Part shown: piece after piece, positions 6,868 to 14,471 of the stretch | Layout: each line of letters begins with the position of its first letter | Position numbering within the stretch: the first letter of the stretch is position 1 | Source of the DNA: Myxococcales bacterium | GTDB lineage: Bacteria; Myxococcota_A; Polyangia; Nannocystales; Nannocystaceae | DNA: 22,863 nt | Assembly: GCA_020431135.1 (NCBI GenBank) | Contig: JAGQIT010000157.1 | Span: 1-22,863 of the forward strand | Direction of reading: 5' to 3' | Position numbers and translations under genes: made by a program | Notes under the pieces: model-generated | What the model was told of the DNA's origin: nothing | What the model saw: the letters and a program-made list of their open reading frames with translations, nothing else | Databases searched by the model: none

Positions 6868-8370
6868 ATGGTTCGACGCGACGCGAAGGCTCGGTGTGCG
6901 AGGCGAGGGCAGGGGATCCGCCGCGGACTCGCCGTCATCGGCGGCGGAGGGCTCGGGATCCTGACGGCGCTCGCGGCCGGCGACGCGGCGGCGTCGGGGC
7001 TGTCGGCGGCCCGCTTCGGCGGCGAGCACGGCCACCCGACGGCCGACAACCCGTCGGCGATCTACTACAACCCCGCCGGCATCGCCCTGTCGCGCGGCAC
7101 CCGGGTGATGGTCGACGGGACCATGGTGATGCGCTGGGCGGGCTACGATCGCCCGGCGTCGGCGGTCTCGTCGGACACCTCCCTCGACCTCGCGCCGGGG
7201 GCCAACGACGGCAAGGCGACCCTCTTCAACGTCCTCGCGGCGCCCTTCGCCGGCGTCACCTCAGACTTCGGGACCAAGGTCTTCCACGCCGGCCTCGCCT
7301 GGTACTACCCCTTCGGCGGCTCGGCGTCGTGGGATCGCAACCCGAAGTACGCGAACAACGCAGACTTCCCCGGGGCCGTCGACGGCACCCAGCGCTGGTA
7401 CACGATCGACGGCTCGCTGCGATCGATGTACCTGACCGGCGCCGTCGGCTTCAACATCCCCAAGCTCGGCCTGAGCATCGGCGCGACCGGCTCGGCGATC
7501 CGCAGCGAGGTCCACACGATCCGGGCGCGCAACGCCGACGGCACTGACGACCTCGTCATCGGCGACTCCGTCGACAACGCGACGCTCAAGGAGGGCCGCT
7601 CGCTGATCGACGTCGGCGGCTGGCAGGGCGGCTTCTCGGTCGGCGCGATCTGGAACCTCCACGACGTCTTCTGGGTCGGCGCCTCCTACACGAGCCAGCC
7701 CAACGTCACTGGCGGCATGCGCCTGCGCGGCACCCTGACCAACGTCCTCGCGCTCACCGATCCGCTGAGCCAGCAGGTCGAGCTCACCCAGACCCTGCCG
7801 GACATCGCCCGCCTCGGCTTCCGCGTGCGCCCGACCCCCCGCGTCGAGCTCCGCCTCTTCGCCGATTACACGCGCTGGTCCGTCTTCGACAAGCAGTGCG
7901 TCCTCGACCTCGACAACCCGGATCGCAACTGCGACTACGCGAACGAGGCCAACGCCTTCAGCGATCCGGGCTCCTACGGCGTCGCGGGCGACAACAGCGG
8001 CGTCGTCCAGCACCTCCCGCGCTTCTGGAAGGACGGCGGCGGCGTCCGCCTCGGCGCCTCCTACTGGTTCCTGCCAAACCTCGAGGGCTACGTCGGCGGC
8101 GGCTACGACTCGTCGGCGGTGCCGGTCCAGACCCTCGACCCGGCGCTGATGGACATGGACAAGGGGACGGTGTCGATCGGCGCCCGCTGGCAGATCGTCC
8201 CGCAGGTCGCGATCGCGCTGACGTCGACGCAGGTGATCTTCCGCAAGGTCGACACCGCCGGCAAGAGCCTCCTCAACGAGTGGCAGCCGCCGACCCGCCA
8301 GGCGGGGGCCGACGGCGTCTACACCCAGTTCTTCTCGCTCCTCAACCTCTACGCCGACCTGCGCTTCTAG
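6868..8370 (+). CDS. FadL/TodX-family outer membrane protein (OMPP1)
   Basis: An outer membrane beta-barrel of about 500 residues, of the family that carries long-chain fatty acids and other hydrophobic compounds across the outer membrane. The signal peptide (around residues 15-45) is followed by the hatch-domain start, with ADNPSAIYYNPAGIALSRGTRVMVDG containing the family's NPA motif. The body has alternating aromatic-rich strands such as VFWVGASYTSQPNVTGGMRLRG and VELRLFADYTRWSVF, and the chain ends FFSLLNLYADLRF with a terminal Phe, as expected for Bam-dependent barrels. Two starts are close: GTG at 6859 behind AAGGAGG, and ATG at 6868 behind GGAGGT; I prefer the ATG. The gene is convergent with the Cys-rich lipoprotein at 8376-9098. 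Confidence 0.9.
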   Translation: MVRRDAKARCARRGQGIRRGLAVIGGGGLGILTALAAGDAAASGLSAARFGGEHGHPTADNPSAIYYNPAGIALSRGTRVMVDGTMVMRWAGYDRPASAVSSDTSLDLAPGANDGKATLFNVLAAPFAGVTSDFGTKVFHAGLAWYYPFGGSASWDRNPKYANNADFPGAVDGTQRWYTIDGSLRSMYLTGAVGFNIPKLGLSIGATGSAIRSEVHTIRARNADGTDDLVIGDSVDNATLKEGRSLIDVGGWQGGFSVGAIWNLHDVFWVGASYTSQPNVTGGMRLRGTLTNVLALTDPLSQQVELTQTLPDIARLGFRVRPTPRVELRLFADYTRWSVFDKQCVLDLDNPDRNCDYANEANAFSDPGSYGVAGDNSGVVQHLPRFWKDGGGVRLGASYWFLPNLEGYVGGGYDSSAVPVQTLDPALMDMDKGTVSIGARWQIVPQVAIALTSTQVIFRKVDTAGKSLLNEWQPPTRQAGADGVYTQFFSLLNLYADLRF

Positions 8371-8383
8371 TCAGGCTAGAAGC
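8363..8383. terminator. Hairpin spanning both stop codons of convergent genes
   Basis: GCTTCTAG (8363-8370) and CTAGAAGC (8376-8383) pair perfectly around a five-base loop. Each arm contains the Phe-TAG end of one gene, so one small stem could serve as the terminator for both. No T-tract is present. Confidence 0.5.
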
Positions 8384-9098
8384 CGCAGCAGGTCTCCGCC
8401 TTGTCGGCGAGGGCGAAGAGGTCGACGTCCGCGGAGCAGATGTCATTGGCGCAGGTGTCGGTCTCGACGCCGTCGACGAAGCAGACGCAGCCGTCGGCGT
8501 CGCAGCTCATCGTCTTGACGGTGCCGTCGGTGCAGTCGTACTGGAAGCTGCAGACCTCGGCGCCCTCCTCGGCGCTGCCGTCGCACTGGACGGGGTCGCA
8601 GACCTCGACGATCGCGCCCAGGAGGTCGAGGCAGGCCACGTCCTCGAAGGTCTCGCAGCTCTGCGCGGCCTCGCATTCGAGGTAGGCGATCGACGCGTCG
8701 GCGCAGGCTTGGGTCCCGTCGGGGAAGGTCAGGCCCTCGAGGCAGTTGGCGACGCACTCCTCGTGGGTGATCCGGTCGTCGATGCAGGCGATGCCCGTGT
8801 CGCAGTACGCAGAGCACGCCTCGTCGAGCGTGCCGGCGCCGCCGGAGGTCCCCGAGGTCTCCGTGCCGGCGCTCGTCGTCTCCGAGGTCGTCGACGTCGA
8901 CGCGCTGTCCGAGCCGGTGCCGGCGCTCGAGCTGTCGCTGTCGGTGCCGGTGTCCGTGGCCGAGCCTGTGGTCGACCCGCTCGTGGTCGGGGTCGTCGTC
9001 GCCGAGGTGCTGTCGGTGCCGTCGGTGCCGGCGTCATCGCCGGAGCAGGCCGCGAGCGCGAAGACGAGGGCGATCCAAGGGGTATGAGTCCATCGCAT
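8376..9098 (-). CDS. Stalked cysteine-rich lipoprotein
   Basis: A 240-residue predicted lipoprotein. The lipobox LAAC ends at Cys18 and is followed by SGDD and a Thr/Ser/Gly/Asp stalk to about residue 90. The C-terminal 150 residues hold 20 cysteines (from Cys95 to the final CCGF), an even number consistent with ten disulfides. The first half of this domain (EACSAYCDTGIACID, THEECVANC, ACADASIAYLEC) follows a helical Cys-pair pattern, with CXXXC pairs at 95/99 and 115/119. The second half is strand-rich (VCSFQYDCTDGTVKTMSC). Function is unknown; a surface binding or protective role is only a guess. A TGC TAGGGT element ends six bases before the ATG, and no Shine-Dalgarno sequence is visible. 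Confidence 0.85.
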   Translation of the reverse strand: MRWTHTPWIALVFALAACSGDDAGTDGTDSTSATTTPTTSGSTTGSATDTGTDSDSSSAGTGSDSASTSTTSETTSAGTETSGTSGGAGTLDEACSAYCDTGIACIDDRITHEECVANCLEGLTFPDGTQACADASIAYLECEAAQSCETFEDVACLDLLGAIVEVCDPVQCDGSAEEGAEVCSFQYDCTDGTVKTMSCDADGCVCFVDGVETDTCANDICSADVDLFALADKAETCCGF

Positions 9099-9104
9099 GG
9101 ATCG

Positions 9105-9113
9105 ACCCTAGCA
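9105..9113 (-). promoter_or_regulatory. Extended -10 element (TGC TAGGGT), candidate leaderless promoter
   Basis: The hexamer ends six bases before the ATG at 9098. The same nine bases occur before the hydroxylase gene at 9802-9810. Confidence 0.5.
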
Positions 9114-9145
9114 CCGGCCTCGGCGCCGCTCTTCGCCGTTTTAAC

Positions 9146-9161
9146 GCGGCCCGCCGGCCGC
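9146..9161 (-). terminator. Hairpin after the hydroxylase gene
   Basis: GCGGCC and GGCCGC pair around a four-base loop, two bases after the stop of the hydroxylase (9164). The downstream sequence in the transcript is GTTAAAA, so a T-tract is lacking. It lies between the hydroxylase and the promoter of the next lipoprotein gene. Confidence 0.4.
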
Positions 9162-9163
9162 CG

Positions 9164-9790
9164 CTAGCGGAAGGGCCCGGCGTGGAACCACAGGTTGAAG
9201 GCCCACTTCGTCCCGCGCTCGACGGGGCAGCCGGCGTGGAGGCTGTCCGGGTGGCGGGTGTCGGTGTCCTTGTGGCAGTTGTGGAAGACGAGGACGCGGC
9301 CGCGCTTCGGCGCGACCTTGAGGTCGAGCTTCGGGAAGGCGGTCGCGCCCCCGGCCTCGACGTCGCAGAGGTAGGCGAGGAGCGTCGCCAGGCGCTGGCC
9401 GCCGCGGGCGCAGCAGCGCTGGCCGCGGGGCGTGCTGAGGTCGTAGGCGTCGAAGTGCGAGCGGTACTCCTGACCGACCTCGTAGGCGATCACCTGCAGC
9501 GACTCGGCGTGGTGGAGCGGCAGACCGACGAGGTCGGCGAGCGCCGCCGAGATCCGGGCGGTGGTCGGCGTCGCGTCGTGCGGGACCCAGACGACGTCGT
9601 TGGTCCGACCGGCGGACTTGCGCCCGCTCTGGGCGCCGCTGACCTCGGCCCGCCTCCGCTTTGGCGCGGCGAGGGAGATGATGTGCTCGCAGACCTCCTC
9701 GTCGAGCAGGTCGTCGACGGAGAAGATCAGCGGCTTCTCGTGCAGGACGTCCGCGGTCGGCGGCGGCGGCTTGAGTGCGGGCAAGATCAT
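9164..9790 (-). CDS. Prolyl 4-hydroxylase-type Fe(II)/2-oxoglutarate dioxygenase
   Basis: A 208-residue enzyme of the P4Hc family, which uses Fe(II), O2 and 2-oxoglutarate to hydroxylate proline or other residues in peptides. The iron ligands are visible: His112 and Asp114 in YRSHFDAYD, and His185 in DSLHAGCPV. Lys195, ten residues after the distal His, would bind 2-oxoglutarate. The GGQRLATLLAYLCDVEAGGATAFP segment is typical of the family, and GRTNDVVWVP corresponds to the substrate-loop region. No signal peptide is seen, so it is probably cytoplasmic. The start is uncertain. ATG 9790 leaves a well-formed domain but no ribosome binding site. An upstream GTG at 9853, one base past the TAG of the TPR gene, would add 21 Arg-rich residues that look non-conserved. 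Confidence 0.9.
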   Translation of the reverse strand: MILPALKPPPPTADVLHEKPLIFSVDDLLDEEVCEHIISLAAPKRRRAEVSGAQSGRKSAGRTNDVVWVPHDATPTTARISAALADLVGLPLHHAESLQVIAYEVGQEYRSHFDAYDLSTPRGQRCCARGGQRLATLLAYLCDVEAGGATAFPKLDLKVAPKRGRVLVFHNCHKDTDTRHPDSLHAGCPVERGTKWAFNLWFHAGPFR

Positions 9791-9791
9791 C

Positions 9792-9826
9792 AGCGGCCGC
9801 GACCCTAGCACAGGGTCGCGGCCGCT
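9792..9826. promoter_or_regulatory. Perfect 15-bp inverted repeat over the hydroxylase start region
   Basis: AGCGGCCGCGACCCT and its exact reverse complement are separated by five bases, one base upstream of the ATG at 9790. The structure contains the TGC TAGGGT -10-like element. It may act as the terminator of the TPR gene, whose stop is 28 bases upstream, as an operator for the hydroxylase promoter, or both. Confidence 0.6.
9802..9810 (-). promoter_or_regulatory. Extended -10 element (TGC TAGGGT) inside the inverted repeat
   Basis: It is identical to the element before the lipoprotein at 9098. It ends 11 bases before the ATG at 9790, so a transcript from it would have a leader of only a few bases. 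Confidence 0.4.
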
Positions 9827-9854
9827 CTGAGGTCTGCGACGGCGGCGGACCACG

Positions 9855-11834
9855 CTAGTGCTGCGTCTTCGGCAGGCTCTCGAGGATCCGCGTGAACTCG
9901 GGGTGGTTCGGGATCATCTTGAGCGCGGCCTCGCACACCTGGCGGGACTCGTCGAAGAGGTTGGCGTCGCGCATGCACGAGGCGAGGTTGACGACCGGCT
10001 CGATCTCGCGCGGGTTGAGGGCGACGACCACCCGGAGGTGCTCGACGGCCTCGCGCGGGCGCCCCTGCTTGCGCAGGATCGCCGCGATCAGCGAGCGGAT
10101 CTCGAGGTCGTTCGGGCGCAGGCGGACGGCGTCCATCAGGTGCGCGAGCGCGGCCCCGTCGCCCTCCTTGCCGCGGACGGCGAGGGCGAGCATCAGGTGC
10201 GGCTGCCAGTAGCGCGGCTCGCGGGCGATGATCTCGCGGAGGAAGACCGAGGCCTCGGTCTGGGCGCCGACGTCGTTGGAGCGGACCTTGTCGATCGCCT
10301 CGTCATAGCGATCCTCGAAGTCCTCGACGTTGAGGGCGAGGAGCGAGCGGCGGGCGAAGGCGTCGTCGTCGAGGCTGCGGCCGCCGATCTGGAGGACCTG
10401 CTCGAGGTAGGGGCGGGCGGCCTCGGGGTTGTCGCCCTCGAGGTACATCGAGGCGACGTAGCGGAGGACGCCGGGGTTGCCGCTGTGGCGCTCGGCGGCC
10501 CGCAGCAGGAGCTTGGTCGCCTCCTCGATCTTCTCCTCCTCGTGGAGGTCGAGGAGCATGTCGAGGACGCTCTTGTGGATCTGCGGGCGGTCGATGGCCT
10601 CGCCGAGGAGCTGGAGCGCCTCCTGCTGGTTCTCGCCGATCTCGTCGTCGTCGCCGTCGCGATCCCAGAGGACGTTGGCGAGGTCGCCGTAGGCGCTCGG
10701 CACCTTGCCCTCCTCGATCGACCGGCGGAGGAAGGGCTCGGCCTCGTCGAACTGGTCGTTCTCGATCATCAGCGACGCGAGCTGGGCGAGGACCACCGGG
10801 CCCTCGTTGCCGTTCTCGACGCAGAACTGCGCGACCTTGAAGGCGTTCTCGCTGTCGCCGGCCGAGCGCAGGGCGTCGATCATCCCGGCGGCCACGGCGA
10901 CGTTCTGCGGCCCGAGGTTGATCGCCTGCTGGTAGGCCGAGATCGACCCGCCGATGTCGCCGACGCGGCGGAGGACGAGGGCGAGGTGGTGCCAGGCGCC
11001 CTGGTCCTTCTCGCGCTTCTGGGCGGCGAGCTGGAGGGCCTGGATCGACAGCGGGATGGCCCCCTGGTCGGGCTGGCCGGAGACGAGGATGTCGGTCATC
11101 GCGTGGATCGCCGACATCGCCACGTCCATCTGCGGCGCCCGGTTGATCGCGTCGATCAGCGGCGCCAGGAGCTGCTGCGAGGTCGTCGGCACGCAGCGGC
11201 CCTGGAGGGCGCTGAGGTTGCCGAGGCCGACGAGGAAGGAGACCAGCGCCTGGACGTTGTCGGTGCCGAAGTCTTGGGTCCAGTCCTCGCTGTCGACCTC
11301 GACGCCGAGCTCGCCGCCGATGTCGACGAGGAGGGTGTGGAGGTGCGCGGCCATCTCGGGCGGCGTGCCCTCGAAGGTCCAGCTCTTGCGGACGCTCAGG
11401 GTGCCGGCGCCCTGATCGACGTCGATGAAGCGGGCCTCCCAGGCGAGGCGCTCGTCCTCGACCTTCATGTCGACGAGGAGGCCCTTCGCGGCGTTGGGGA
11501 AGCGGCCGATGCCCTCGAGGGCGCGCTCATCGGTCCACGGCTCGCGGAAGACCATCAGCGCCGGGACCTTGCGGCCGTTTTGCTCGTGGAGGGCGGTGAA
11601 GACGGGGGCGGCCGCCTTGGCGTCGTGCTGGGCGAGCTCCTGGGCGATCCAGCGCTGGATGCCCATCGCCAGCGGCGCGCCCTTGCCCTCGTTGATGCAG
11701 GCGATCGGCAGGACGACGAAGTCGATCTGCTTCGCGGCCGCTTGGACGTCCTCGTCGCTGGGCTCACCCTCGCCCTCGTCGCCGATGGTCAGATCCTGGT
11801 CTTCGCTGTCGAATTGCTCGTTGTCGCCGGCCAT
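9855..11834 (-). CDS. Large TPR-repeat protein
   Basis: A 659-residue protein without signal peptide or membrane segment. After an acidic N-terminus (DNEQFDSEDQDLTIGDEGEG) comes a domain to about residue 190, containing IDFVVLPIACINEGKGAPLAMGIQRWIAQEL. It resembles the TolB-N-like/curli-type alpha-beta domains that often precede TPR arrays. From about residue 250 onward tetratricopeptide repeats dominate, for example HHLALVLRRVGDIGGSISAYQQAINLGPQN and a last pair near PREAVEHLRVVVALNPREIEPVVNLA. TPR proteins act as scaffolds for complexes; the partner is unknown. The frame is open to 11942, but the in-frame ATG at 11834 (MAGDNEQ) precedes the first typical sequence. The hydroxylase gene follows 64 bases downstream, separated by a hairpin. 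A propeller-like lipoprotein gene is divergent. Confidence 0.88.
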   Translation of the reverse strand: MAGDNEQFDSEDQDLTIGDEGEGEPSDEDVQAAAKQIDFVVLPIACINEGKGAPLAMGIQRWIAQELAQHDAKAAAPVFTALHEQNGRKVPALMVFREPWTDERALEGIGRFPNAAKGLLVDMKVEDERLAWEARFIDVDQGAGTLSVRKSWTFEGTPPEMAAHLHTLLVDIGGELGVEVDSEDWTQDFGTDNVQALVSFLVGLGNLSALQGRCVPTTSQQLLAPLIDAINRAPQMDVAMSAIHAMTDILVSGQPDQGAIPLSIQALQLAAQKREKDQGAWHHLALVLRRVGDIGGSISAYQQAINLGPQNVAVAAGMIDALRSAGDSENAFKVAQFCVENGNEGPVVLAQLASLMIENDQFDEAEPFLRRSIEEGKVPSAYGDLANVLWDRDGDDDEIGENQQEALQLLGEAIDRPQIHKSVLDMLLDLHEEEKIEEATKLLLRAAERHSGNPGVLRYVASMYLEGDNPEAARPYLEQVLQIGGRSLDDDAFARRSLLALNVEDFEDRYDEAIDKVRSNDVGAQTEASVFLREIIAREPRYWQPHLMLALAVRGKEGDGAALAHLMDAVRLRPNDLEIRSLIAAILRKQGRPREAVEHLRVVVALNPREIEPVVNLASCMRDANLFDESRQVCEAALKMIPNHPEFTRILESLPKTQH

Positions 11835-11946
11835 ATGGCGCGCAAGCCTGCCCCATGGCGGCGGGGGGCGCAAGGGCGGCTTGCCGCGGCGGCGTGCGGT
11901 TACGCCGCGGGTCTGCGCGAGCGCACACGAGACTTTCGCCACGGCC

Positions 11947-11955
11947 TGCTATCGT
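11947..11955 (+). promoter_or_regulatory. Extended -10 element (TGC TATCGT), candidate leaderless promoter
   Basis: TATCGT ends eight bases before the ATG at 11964. The intervening TGGCGGCG contains no ribosome binding site. Confidence 0.5.
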
Positions 11956-11963
11956 TGGCGGCG

Positions 11964-13544
11964 ATGCGCCGGCGGCGTCTCCCCCTGCGTCGCGGGCCGT
12001 GGCTCGCGCTCGCCGGCCTGATGGCCTCGGCGGCCTGCGACACGCCGACCGTCGACGCCCGCGCGGTCTGGCTCGACGGGGAGCACGTCGGCGACGCGCG
12101 CACGCTCCACGTCTACAGCCGCGGCGCGATCGAGACGGCGACGCTGACGGCCGCGGGGATCTTCGGCTCGACGCGGCAGGCGCTTGTCCTCGAGCTCGCG
12201 CCGCGCGGCGGCGGGGCCCTGGTGATGCTCGGCGATCCGGCGCCGCTCCTCGCCGTCGGCGCGTCGTCGCTGCGCGCGGCCTACCTCGACTTCGAGGGCC
12301 GGCGGGCGCTGCCCTTCGCGCTGCCCCTCGGATTGCGGGCGCCGACGCCCTTCTTCAGCCGCCGCGGCGACGCCCTCGCGTGGGTCGACGCCTGCGCCGG
12401 CGAGCTCGACGTCCTCGCGTTGGCGCCGGGCTACGCCCACATCGTCGGCGACGGCGACGGCGGGCGCCGCCTCGAGTACGCGCGCGTCGATCTCGGCGCC
12501 GACGATCCGCGCTGCCTGCCGCGCTGGGGAGCCGCGAGCGCCGCGGACGCGCCGGTGCTCTTCGCGATCGCGGGCTTCGACGACGGCAACGTCGTGATCC
12601 CGGCGGCGGGCGCCGAGGTGATCGCCACGCGCTACGCCGGCGAGGGCGGGGCGAAGCCGACGAAGATCGAGGAGCTCGGCCGCGGCTACCTCGATCCGGC
12701 GATCGTCAACGGCCGGCCGCTCGCGTGCACGTCGTCGGTCGGCTGCCTCGGCCTCGTCGATCCCGACGGGGAGTCGGTGTCAATTGTCGGCGGCGCCGAC
12801 GAGGCGTGTCGGATCCAGCGGTGGTCGTGGGTGCCGGAGGTCGGCGAGGACGGGACGCTGGCGATCCCGCCGGCGGCCTGCGTGTGGAAGGGGAGCGGGG
12901 ACGTCCTCGCCGCGATCTCGCCGCGCCACTACGTCATCGGCCGCGACGATCGGATCCTCCGCCTCGACTGGACGACCGGCGAGGAGGTCGGCCTGCCTGT
13001 GCTCGGCGACGGCCTCCTCGGCGCTGGCGGCTACAGCTGGCAGCTCAGCCACGACGGCCGCGCGGTCACGGCGGTGTCGGCCACCGGCTTCATGGTCCGC
13101 CTCGATCCGGAGCACGTCGAGGTCGTCAACATCGTCCAGGTGCTCTGCGCGGCCGAGCGCGCGCCGGTGCTCTCGCCCTCGGGGCGGTGGGCGGCGTGGA
13201 CCTGCGCGACGGTGGTGAACGACGGCCTCGACGGCGGCGAGGAGCTCGACGGCGAGAGCAGCCCGCTCGGCACCGTCGTCCGCGCCTCGGTCGGCGGTCT
13301 CGAGCGCTACGACGGCGTGCCGATGTGGGCGGTGGCGATCGACGACGGCGGCGAGCTGCTCCTCTACAGCCGCGCCGACGCGGTGGTGAACGACGACCTC
13401 GGGCAGCCGGCCGTGTCGCCGCGCAACCTCTATGTCCTCGGCAGCGACGGCGAGCTCTCGCGCGTCGACACCCTGGAGCCGGATCCGGAGCTCAGCGCGG
13501 ATCTCGACGGGCGCCTGCGCTGGATGACGGCGTCGCCGCTCTAG
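11964..13544 (+). CDS. Lipoprotein with WD40/TolB-like propeller features
   Basis: A 526-residue predicted lipoprotein. A basic N-terminus (MRRRRLPLRRGP) and hydrophobic core lead to Cys25 in MASAAC. The mature part has about ten strand-rich segments with the spacing of a beta-propeller. Examples are FFSRRGDALAWVDACAGELDVLALAPG, YSWQLSHDGRAVTAVSATGFMVRL, VLSPSGRWAAWTC and MWAVAIDDGGELLLYSR. The SPSGRWAAW and SHDGRAV units match TolB/WD40-type blades, so a propeller fold is likely, while the ligand is unknown. Upstream of 11964 the same frame stays open for over 2 kb antisense to the TPR gene, but that part has no signal peptide or family features. The TGC TATCGT element and the signal peptide place the start at 11964. 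The gene is convergent with 13568-13984. Confidence 0.85.
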   Translation: MRRRRLPLRRGPWLALAGLMASAACDTPTVDARAVWLDGEHVGDARTLHVYSRGAIETATLTAAGIFGSTRQALVLELAPRGGGALVMLGDPAPLLAVGASSLRAAYLDFEGRRALPFALPLGLRAPTPFFSRRGDALAWVDACAGELDVLALAPGYAHIVGDGDGGRRLEYARVDLGADDPRCLPRWGAASAADAPVLFAIAGFDDGNVVIPAAGAEVIATRYAGEGGAKPTKIEELGRGYLDPAIVNGRPLACTSSVGCLGLVDPDGESVSIVGGADEACRIQRWSWVPEVGEDGTLAIPPAACVWKGSGDVLAAISPRHYVIGRDDRILRLDWTTGEEVGLPVLGDGLLGAGGYSWQLSHDGRAVTAVSATGFMVRLDPEHVEVVNIVQVLCAAERAPVLSPSGRWAAWTCATVVNDGLDGGEELDGESSPLGTVVRASVGGLERYDGVPMWAVAIDDGGELLLYSRADAVVNDDLGQPAVSPRNLYVLGSDGELSRVDTLEPDPELSADLDGRLRWMTASPL

Positions 13545-13567
13545 GGCGGCTGCGCGCTCGCTTGCGA

Positions 13568-13984
13568 TCAGCGGCGGCTGCCTTCGCTGCGCCAGGCGAG
13601 CGCGGCGGCGGCGATCAAGCCGACGGCCTGGGCGGCCGCGAGGGCGCCGGCGAGGCCGAGCGCGAGCCAGCCGACGATCCCCTCGTCGTCCATCCGCGCG
13701 AAGCTCGGCTGGAGCTCGGCGAGCAGCAGGCCGAGGCTGAGGAGATCGACGAAGAGGAGGCCGACGAGCGCGGTCGAGAGCGTGTGGACGCCCCGCTCGC
13801 CCCGGCCCCAGGTGCGCAGGAAGAGGCCGGCGAGGAGGGCGACGGCGACGATCACGACGGAGGAGGTGGCGATGATGTGGGCGCTCTCCTCTCCCTTTGC
13901 GAGGGCGGCGAGGAGGGCGAAGAGCGCGCCCGAGGCGACGACGACCGCGAGGGCGTTGCTCAGGCGCAGGCTCGTCTTCGTCAC
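13568..13984 (-). CDS. Membrane protein with four predicted helices, 138 residues
   Basis: A small integral membrane protein. Hydrophobic segments lie at about residues 10-29 (ALAVVVASGALFALLAALAK), 38-56, 68-88 and 103-127, with short polar links (TWGRGERGVHT; ELQPSFARMDDEGI). The tail RSEGSRR is positively charged. I recognise no family. Translation starts at GTG 13984; a TATCGT -10-like element ends seven bases upstream, and TAGGA within that gap could also serve as a weak ribosome binding site. The gene is convergent with the lipoprotein ending at 13544, with only 23 bases between the stops and no clear terminator. Confidence 0.75.
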   Translation of the reverse strand: MTKTSLRLSNALAVVVASGALFALLAALAKGEESAHIIATSSVVIVAVALLAGLFLRTWGRGERGVHTLSTALVGLLFVDLLSLGLLLAELQPSFARMDDEGIVGWLALGLAGALAAAQAVGLIAAAALAWRSEGSRR

Positions 13985-13991
13985 GGTCCTA

Positions 13992-13997
13992 ACGATA
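13992..13997 (-). promoter_or_regulatory. Candidate leaderless -10 element (TATCGT)
   Basis: It ends seven bases before GTG 13984. It is the same hexamer as before the lipoprotein at 11964, but without an upstream TG. Confidence 0.4.
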
Positions 13998-14094
13998 GCC
14001 GGCGGAGACGGCGGCGCCGCGCCGACCTCCCGGCAAAATCCGCGACCGCTCGCAGACGCGGCCGCGACCTCGTCATTCGCGGTCGTCTGCGGGG

Positions 14095-14100
14095 TAGGAT
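14095..14100 (+). promoter_or_regulatory. Candidate -10 element (TAGGAT) before GTG 14107
   Basis: The hexamer ends six bases before the GTG. The same AGGA could also act as a ribosome binding site seven bases before the GTG, so this sequence may be either. Confidence 0.35.
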
Positions 14101-14106
14101 CGCGGC

Positions 14107-14471
14107 GTGGCCAGGCGTCACGCCGATCTCGACCCCGCCGTGCTCCGCCGCGCCGTGAAGCTCGCGCTGCTCCCGGGGGTCACGCGCACGCAGGTCGGCA
14201 TCGATGTCTCTCCTCCGTCACGAACCGCCAAGCGAGCAGAGTGACGATGAGCCAAACTCTGGCCTCCTGGGAACGGTCAAGTGGATGGCGCTGAACGCCA
14301 CGCACATCGGGCGCAAAGGGGAGAACGACGGGCTGAGCAGCGCCCGCTACATCCGGACCGGACCGGCCAGAGCGGCGTCTGCGGTGTCGGGCTCTGGAGG
14401 TCACGGACCCCTTCTCGGGCGAGGTCATCATCGGCGGCGACTCTAGCCGCGACCGCGCGACGAGGAGCTAG
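14107..14471 (+). pseudogene. Apparent frameshifted remnant of a plus-strand gene
   Basis: No single frame is convincing here, but three successive stretches, each in a different frame, have the G/C-rich third positions of neighbouring genes. First is GTG 14107 onward (ARRHADLDPAVLRRAVKL, then LALLPGVTRTQVG), which stops at TGA 14242-14244 after 45 codons. Second is about 14276-14352 (GTVKWMALNATHIGRKGEND). Third is about 14391-14447 (ALEVTDPFSGEVIIGGDS), stopping at TAG 14469-14471. This is what a degraded gene with two frameshifts and internal loss would look like. I do not recognise the parent family; the first part has the look of a helical DNA-binding N-terminus. Its end overlaps the 3' end of the lipoprotein gene on the other strand. 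An intact 45-aa peptide from 14107-14244 is the alternative. Confidence 0.35.

Larger units (their letters stand above)
13985..14106. other. Divergent intergenic region with an 8-bp inverted repeat
   Basis: This gap separates the membrane protein from the gene remnant starting at 14107. CGCAGACG (14051-14058) and CGTCTGCG (14084-14091) form an inverted repeat directly upstream of the TAGGAT element at 14095-14100 and could be an operator. No open frame here looks real. Confidence 0.35.

Noticed and set aside
9164..9853. Longer form of the hydroxylase starting at GTG 9853
   Set aside because: The extra 21 residues are Arg-rich and run through the inverted repeat. The family domain starts after ATG 9790. 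Translational coupling to the TPR gene remains possible.
9858..11963. A 702-codon open frame on the plus strand antisense to the TPR gene, continuous with the lipoprotein frame at 11964
   Set aside because: The translation is Leu/Val/Asp/Glu/Arg-rich filler with no signal peptide or domain, a common shadow of a high-G+C coding strand. The real lipoprotein starts at 11964.
14180..14431. Minus-strand open frame of 83 residues
   Set aside because: It has no ribosome binding site or recognisable features, and the opposite strand shows coding-like third-position bias in pieces.
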